Assembly (NCBI GenBank): GCA_002311455.1
Contig: DCAJ01000023.1
Coordinates: 31,670 to 42,267, forward strand
Length of the DNA: 10,598 bases
Source: Anaerolineales bacterium UBA1136
GTDB lineage: Bacteria > Chloroflexota > Anaerolineae > Anaerolineales > UBA11657
Reading direction: 5' to 3'
Part shown: positions 6,934-10,598 of the stretch, piece after piece
Layout of the letters: each line of letters opens with the position of its first letter
Numbering within the stretch: the first letter of the stretch is position 1
Translations under genes and position numbers: made by a program
Notes under the pieces: model-generated
What the model saw: only the letters and a program-made list of their open reading frames with translations
What the model was told of the DNA's origin: nothing
The model's database searches: none

Positions 6934-8265
6934 ATGATTATAAGAATTGAAAATATTGCCGACTATGTCGACCAACAAATTACCATACAAGGTTGGATAT
7001 ATGCTAAGACTGGTAAGGGCAAACTATATTTTGTTCAATTACGGGATGGTACTGGAATTGCGCAATGTGTAGTGTTCCAAAAGGAAGTCGCTGAGGAAGT
7101 TTTTGAAGTAACACAACAGCTTACTCAAGAATCATCTGTATTGTTAACAGGCACAGTTAGAAAAGATGAGCGAGCACCAGGAGTACCAGGTGGATACGAA
7201 ATAGGAGTAACAGATATACAAGTACTGCAAGTCGTCAACGAATATCCTATCACACCTAAAGAACATGGTGTTGAATTCTTGCTAGATCGGAGACATTTGT
7301 GGATTCGTTCCTCACGTCAATGGGCTATTCTGCGGATTCGAGCATCCATTATGCGTGCAATGAGAGAGTGGTTAGATAAAAATGGTTTTCTAGAGATTAC
7401 AACACCCGTCATCACACCAACTGCGGTTGAAGGTACATCAACTCTTTTTGAGATCGATTACTTTGATAAAACCGCATACCTATGTCAAACTGGCCAACTA
7501 TACAACGAAGCCAATATTGCAGCTTTCGGCAAAGTATATGCCTTTGGTCCTACTTTCCGAGCCGAAAAATCCAAAACTCGCAAACATCTAACTGAGTTCT
7601 GGATGGTTGAACCTGAAATAGCGTATTGTGATTTAGTTCAATTGTTAGAAATAGAAGAACAGTTTGTCAGTCATATTGTCCAATCTTGTCTGCACAAATG
7701 CAGTGCTGAGCTAGCACTTTTGGGTCGAGATTTGAGCATGCTTAGCAATATCAAACCACCTTTTCCACGTATCACCTATGATAATGCTATTGAAAGACTT
7801 ATTGATCTCAAAAATGAAATAGATGATCCAGAACAAAAGTCTCTGCTTGATATCGAATGGGGAAGTGACTTTGGTGCTCCTCACGAAACTGCACTTACGG
7901 AAATGTTTGACAAGCCTGTGTTTATTACTCATTATCCTACAGAAGTGAAAGCATTTTACATGCCAGTATTGGAAAATCGGCCAGAAGTGTGCTATTCCGC
8001 TGATCTTTTAGCTCCTGAAGGTTATGGAGAAATTATAGGAGGATCAGAGCGCATCCATGATTACAACACGCTAGTAGATCGGATAAAGGAACATGATCTT
8101 CCGATAGAAAATTACGACTGGTACCTTGACTTACGAAGATACGGGAGTGTGCCCCACTCCGGTTTTGGGCTAGGCGTGGAGCGAACTGTGGCTTGGATAT
8201 GCGGTACTGAGCACATACGCGAAACAAGTCCTTATCCTCGCATGATCAATCGAGATAATCCATAA
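6934..8265 (+). CDS. asnS: Asparaginyl-tRNA synthetase
   Basis: The 443-residue class IIb aminoacyl-tRNA synthetase charges tRNA-Asn with asparagine in the cytoplasm. The N-terminal OB-fold anticodon-binding domain (about 1-105) contains QGWIYAKTGKGKLYFVQLRD (19-38). Class II motif 1 lies around GFLEITTPVITP (151-162), motif 2 at 204-228 (R209, E211, and the FWMVEPE ending), and motif 3 at 410-424 (R417). The TGQLYNEA element (186-193) and the FWMVEPE form point to AsnRS rather than an archaeal-type AspRS, whose motif 2 usually ends differently. Length is normal for bacterial AsnRS. The start is clear: AGAGG at 6921-6925 lies 8 bases upstream and an in-frame TGA at 6919-6921 blocks earlier starts. 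It begins only 38 bases after the fusion gene, so cotranscription is possible. There is no room for a T-box leader. Confidence 0.95.
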   Translation: MIIRIENIADYVDQQITIQGWIYAKTGKGKLYFVQLRDGTGIAQCVVFQKEVAEEVFEVTQQLTQESSVLLTGTVRKDERAPGVPGGYEIGVTDIQVLQVVNEYPITPKEHGVEFLLDRRHLWIRSSRQWAILRIRASIMRAMREWLDKNGFLEITTPVITPTAVEGTSTLFEIDYFDKTAYLCQTGQLYNEANIAAFGKVYAFGPTFRAEKSKTRKHLTEFWMVEPEIAYCDLVQLLEIEEQFVSHIVQSCLHKCSAELALLGRDLSMLSNIKPPFPRITYDNAIERLIDLKNEIDDPEQKSLLDIEWGSDFGAPHETALTEMFDKPVFITHYPTEVKAFYMPVLENRPEVCYSADLLAPEGYGEIIGGSERIHDYNTLVDRIKEHDLPIENYDWYLDLRRYGSVPHSGFGLGVERTVAWICGTEHIRETSPYPRMINRDNP

Positions 8266-8308
8266 TTGGAGCACATATTGTAAGGCAGCATTTCCAGGAT
8301 AGTAAATT

Positions 8309-9454
8309 ATGCCCTATAAACTCCATGACACAATACCTGTGTGGGGACAATTGCAAGAAAGTGCCCTTACACAGATAAAAAACTGCCTAAGGCATGATAC
8401 AGCAGTTTCAGCAGCTCTCATGGCGGACCATCATCATGGATATGTGCAGCCTATAGGCGGAGTTCTAGCATATCATCAAGCCGTGTCTCCATCAGGAGTG
8501 GGTTATGACATAGGTTGTGGAAACAAGGCTGTGCGTCTTGATATTTCAGCAAACGAGATACGTAAAAACATATCTACTATCATGACAGACATCATCAATG
8601 TTATATCATTTGGAGTCGGAAGCAAGAACAAACAACCAGTGGATCATGTTCTTTTCAATGATCCAGTCTGGAAACTAGAACCACTCATGAAGTGGAAAAA
8701 TCTAGCTTCCTCACAACTAGGCAGCGTGGGAAGTGGTAACCACTACGTCGACATATTTGTCGATGAACAAGATAGAGTATGGATAGGGGTACATTTCGGT
8801 TCCCGAGGATTGGGACACCGAATTGCAACCTACTTTATAAAAGCTGGTGGAGGTAAACCAAACGATGTATCTCCGGTCATACTCGATGTGAGTACTAGTA
8901 TTGGACAGGATTACCTCAGCGCCATGACTCTTGCCGGACAATATGCATACGCTGGACGCAACTGGGTATGTCAGAGAATAGCAAAACTCTTGGGAGCAAA
9001 CATCCTGGAAGCAGTGCACAACCATCACAACTATGCATGGAAGGAATGCCACAATGGCATAAATCTTTGGGTAGTACGTAAAGGGGCCACACCTGCTTAT
9101 CCACAACAGAGAAGCTTTGTTGGAGGAAGTATGGGAGACTCATCAGTAGTTGTAGAAGGACTAGATTCTAAAGAGAGCAAGAAAGCTCTATACAGTACGG
9201 TTCACGGAGCTGGGCGCATTATGTCTCGTACTGAAGCTGCAGGAAAGTACCGGAATGGTAAAAGGAGTGGAGGAAAAATTACGCACCAGATGATGCTTGC
9301 CTGGATTAGACAAGAAGGCGTGGAACTACGAGGTGCTAACACCGATGAATCTCCGCATTGTTACCGCAGACTAATGCAGGTATTAGAACATCATGCTCCA
9401 ACTATTCGTATTCTACACACACTACAGCCAATAGGTGTAGCAATGGCAGGTTAG
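8309..9454 (+). CDS. rtcB: RtcB-family RNA ligase, short bacterial type
   Basis: RtcB seals 2',3'-cyclic phosphate or 3'-phosphate RNA ends to 5'-OH ends, using GTP and Mn2+, in tRNA or RNA repair. The 381-residue protein is somewhat shorter than E. coli RtcB. The full metal site is present: D67 and C70 (GYDIGCGN), H145 (GSGNH), H162 (VHFGSRGLG) and H237 (VHNHH). H299 in TVHGAGR is the expected guanylylated histidine, and the RKGATPA (257-263) and GGSMGDSS (272-279) loops are intact. Two positions that contact GTP in archaeal RtcB differ: the Glu after GNH is D148, and the C-terminal Lys-Gly is Ala-Gly. I believe this is usual in the short subgroup, so activity is still expected. AGGA at 8296-8299 lies 9 bases before the start, and an in-frame TAA at 8303-8305 excludes an earlier one. 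No archease gene is adjacent. It follows asnS by 43 bases. Confidence 0.93.
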   Translation: MPYKLHDTIPVWGQLQESALTQIKNCLRHDTAVSAALMADHHHGYVQPIGGVLAYHQAVSPSGVGYDIGCGNKAVRLDISANEIRKNISTIMTDIINVISFGVGSKNKQPVDHVLFNDPVWKLEPLMKWKNLASSQLGSVGSGNHYVDIFVDEQDRVWIGVHFGSRGLGHRIATYFIKAGGGKPNDVSPVILDVSTSIGQDYLSAMTLAGQYAYAGRNWVCQRIAKLLGANILEAVHNHHNYAWKECHNGINLWVVRKGATPAYPQQRSFVGGSMGDSSVVVEGLDSKESKKALYSTVHGAGRIMSRTEAAGKYRNGKRSGGKITHQMMLAWIRQEGVELRGANTDESPHCYRRLMQVLEHHAPTIRILHTLQPIGVAMAG

Positions 9455-9457
9455 TTA

Positions 9458-9472
9458 TGTAACAGTGTTACA
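9458..9472 (+). repeat. Inverted repeat overlapping the candidate promoter of the IMPase gene
   Basis: TGTAAC (9458-9463) and GTTACA (9467-9472) are exact reverse complements around AGT, four bases after the rtcB stop. The repeat overlaps the proposed -35 element, a position suited to a dimeric regulator. It is immediately followed by a second short palindrome, AGCTATAGCT (9472-9481). As an RNA hairpin it would be short with no T-run, so it is unlikely to be an rtcB terminator. Confidence 0.4.
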
Positions 9473-9486
9473 GCTATAGCTATAAT
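9459..9486 (+). promoter_or_regulatory. Candidate sigma70-type promoter for the IMPase-family gene
   Basis: A perfect TATAAT (9481-9486) lies 16 bases downstream of GTAACA (9459-9464), which matches four of six positions of the -35 consensus. The start codon at 9500 follows the -10 box by only 13 bases, so a transcript starting about 7 bases after the box would have a leader of about 6-7 bases. No Shine-Dalgarno sequence lies in front of the start codon, which agrees with a near-leaderless mRNA. In this AT-rich sequence a TATAAT can arise by chance. Confidence 0.45.
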
Positions 9487-9499
9487 TAGACAAGATATT

Positions 9500-10318
9500 A
9501 TGAAACCAAAACTGAATATAAATGGAGGCCATCATACTCAAGAAACGTGTCTCACATTTGCAAAACAATTGGCCCATTCCGCAGGACAAAGGCTGCTTAA
9601 TTCCTTCGGTACAAGTGTAGCCAAAACCAAAAAAGATGGGACCACAGTGACACTTTCTGATTGGGAAACAGATCAATTTATATGTGCAGAAATCAAAGCA
9701 ACATATCCAATGGATAACATCCTTAGTGAAGAGTTGCTACCAGATTACAATGATAATGGAAGTGCTGTATGGATTATAGATCCTCTTGACGGAACAACCA
9801 ATTACAGCCAGGGTTTACCTCTGTGGGGTGTATCAATCGCTCGAATAGAAATGGGTTATCCTACAATTGCAGTCCTGTATTTTCCCATATTGGACATGTT
9901 ATGCCACGCATCAAGGGGACAAGGTGCATTTGAAAACAGCCAACGTATTTCAGCTAGGAGACCTGCTATTGTCAACCGTTATTCAATCTTTACATGTAGT
10001 TCTGGGACTGAGCAACATTATAAAATTAGAGGAGGAATACGAGCAAAAAGACGTACATTTGGATCGACTATTTACGAATTATACTTAGTAGCTCGTGGAA
10101 ATGCTCTATTCAGCATATTGCCAGAACCAAGAATATGGGATTTAGCAGCAGCCTGGTTAATCATTGAAGAATCGGGTGGAACAATTGACACAATGAAGAA
10201 TTCTCCGCCCTTTCCACTTGCTGACAAAATGAGTTACGCAAGCCTGAAACTGCCAACCCTAGCAACTGCCAGCCCAGAAATGTGGCAAGACCTGTGTGCT
10301 GCGATTCGCATAAAATAA
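9500..10318 (+). CDS. Inositol monophosphatase-family phosphatase
   Basis: The 272-residue cytoplasmic, Mg2+-dependent, Li+-sensitive-type phosphatase fits the family's usual length. Signature residues are in place: KKDGTTVT (44-51) with the following D54; the SEE element with E77-E78; motif A DPLDGTTN (94-101) with metal ligands D94 and D97; and motif B WDLAAA (213-218) with D214. Possible substrates include inositol phosphates, histidinol phosphate (HisN role), 3'-phosphoadenosine 5'-phosphate or fructose bisphosphate, and sequence reading alone does not decide. The ATG at 9500 is the only usual start after an in-frame TAG (the rtcB stop), but it lacks a ribosome site; see the candidate promoter just upstream. 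A GGAGG at 9524-9528 lies inside the gene with no start codon at a suitable distance and probably only encodes Gly-Gly. The next gene is convergent, 28 bases away, with no recognisable terminator between. Confidence 0.9.
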   Translation: MKPKLNINGGHHTQETCLTFAKQLAHSAGQRLLNSFGTSVAKTKKDGTTVTLSDWETDQFICAEIKATYPMDNILSEELLPDYNDNGSAVWIIDPLDGTTNYSQGLPLWGVSIARIEMGYPTIAVLYFPILDMLCHASRGQGAFENSQRISARRPAIVNRYSIFTCSSGTEQHYKIRGGIRAKRRTFGSTIYELYLVARGNALFSILPEPRIWDLAAAWLIIEESGGTIDTMKNSPPFPLADKMSYASLKLPTLATASPEMWQDLCAAIRIK

Positions 10319-10346
10319 AACCCTACGTTTGTCCAAATGAGTAATG

Positions 10347-10598
10347 TCATGGATACGGTACAACCAGTTTGCTTCCAATCTGTATGCTGGCAGGGTCAAC
10401 TATACGATTGCGATCAATTATCATCTGCATTGGTACCTCATACTGTATCGCAATGCTTGTGAGGGTGTCACCCGTCTGTACCTCATGTATTCGCCGTACT
10501 GGAGTTGCGGTAGGTAGTTGAGCTAGATTATACATGGGAGTTAGTGCAGGCACCATGGTAGGCATCTCAATATTCTCATCAAAATAACGTGTAATTAT
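10347..10598 (-). CDS. C-terminal part of a LysM-domain protein; 5' end outside window
   Basis: On the minus strand the frame stays open from the right edge to a TGA at 10347-10349, giving 83 visible residues. Residues about 1-36 are a Thr/Pro-containing linker (LPTATP). Residues about 37-81 form one LysM domain: the opening HEVQTGDTLTSIAIQYEV, a central Asn (RNRIVDP) and the closing IQIGSKLVVP. LysM binds N-acetylglucosamine-containing polymers such as peptidoglycan and generally acts outside the membrane. An internal ATG at 10565 would give a 72-residue protein with no export signal, so I judge the gene to continue beyond the window, where a signal peptide or membrane anchor and perhaps another domain should lie. 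It is convergent with the IMPase gene. Confidence 0.8.
   Translation of the reverse strand: MITRYFDENIEMPTMVPALTPMYNLAQLPTATPVRRIHEVQTGDTLTSIAIQYEVPMQMIIDRNRIVDPASIQIGSKLVVPYP

Noticed and set aside
6913..6944. Promoter for asnS (TTGACC at 6913-6918 as -35)
   Set aside because: The only -10-like hexamers (GATTAT, TATAAG) lie after the ATG at 6934, so a transcript from here would miss the start codon.
6934..8265. Archaeal-type aspartyl-tRNA synthetase instead of AsnRS
   Set aside because: The TGQLYNEA element and the FWMVEPE end of motif 2 fit AsnRS better.
8717..9106. 129-codon open frame on the minus strand inside rtcB
   Set aside because: Antisense to a strongly conserved gene, with no recognisable motif and no ribosome site noticed; a shadow of rtcB codon use.
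9524..9528. GGAGG as ribosome site for a later IMPase start
   Set aside because: No ATG, GTG or TTG in frame lies at a usable distance downstream; the bases encode Gly-Gly.
10319..10346. Bidirectional terminator between the convergent IMPase and LysM genes
   Set aside because: The 28-base gap has no stable stem; only a 4-bp GCGA/TCGC match occurs at the end of the IMPase gene.

Overview
This 10.6 kb window looks like ordinary chromosome from an AT-rich member of the Chloroflexota. That placement is an inference. It rests on a glycosyltransferase-like protein ending in stacked beta-sandwich modules, a YfhO-type membrane protein, a LysM protein with a Thr/Pro linker, and a membrane-anchored cyclophilin. 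There is no rRNA or other marker to confirm it. I see no mobile element, tRNA, rRNA, CRISPR array or phage gene. Coding density is very high, and the longest gap between genes is 74 bases.

Left part (1-6895, all on the + strand) is a cell-envelope and glycan block. It opens with the C-terminal end of a large surface-glycan protein, probably a membrane glycosyltransferase, carrying three related beta-rich modules. A membrane-anchored cyclophilin-type peptidyl-prolyl isomerase follows. Next is a soluble GT2 enzyme of the polyprenol-phosphate mannose synthase (DPM1) type. Its stop codon overlaps by four bases the GTG start of a 1355-residue protein that joins a YfhO-like GT-C module to a complete Wzx/MOP-type flippase. 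GT2, flippase and YfhO-like transferase are the three roles of the known CsbB-GtcA-YfhO surface glycosylation pathway of Firmicutes. Here two of the roles lie in one polypeptide, and the third is translationally coupled to it. This is the most interesting feature of the window.

Right part (6934-10318, + strand) is housekeeping: asparaginyl-tRNA synthetase, a short-type RtcB RNA ligase, and an inositol-monophosphatase-family enzyme. The last has its own good -10 box only 13 bases before its start codon, so its mRNA may have almost no leader. Convergent to it on the - strand is the C-terminal part of a LysM cell-wall-binding protein that runs off the right edge.

Apart from the YfhO-flippase fusion and its GT2 partner, nothing suggests an undescribed system. 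The remaining observations are modest: palindromes, a candidate promoter, and residue substitutions in otherwise recognisable enzymes.
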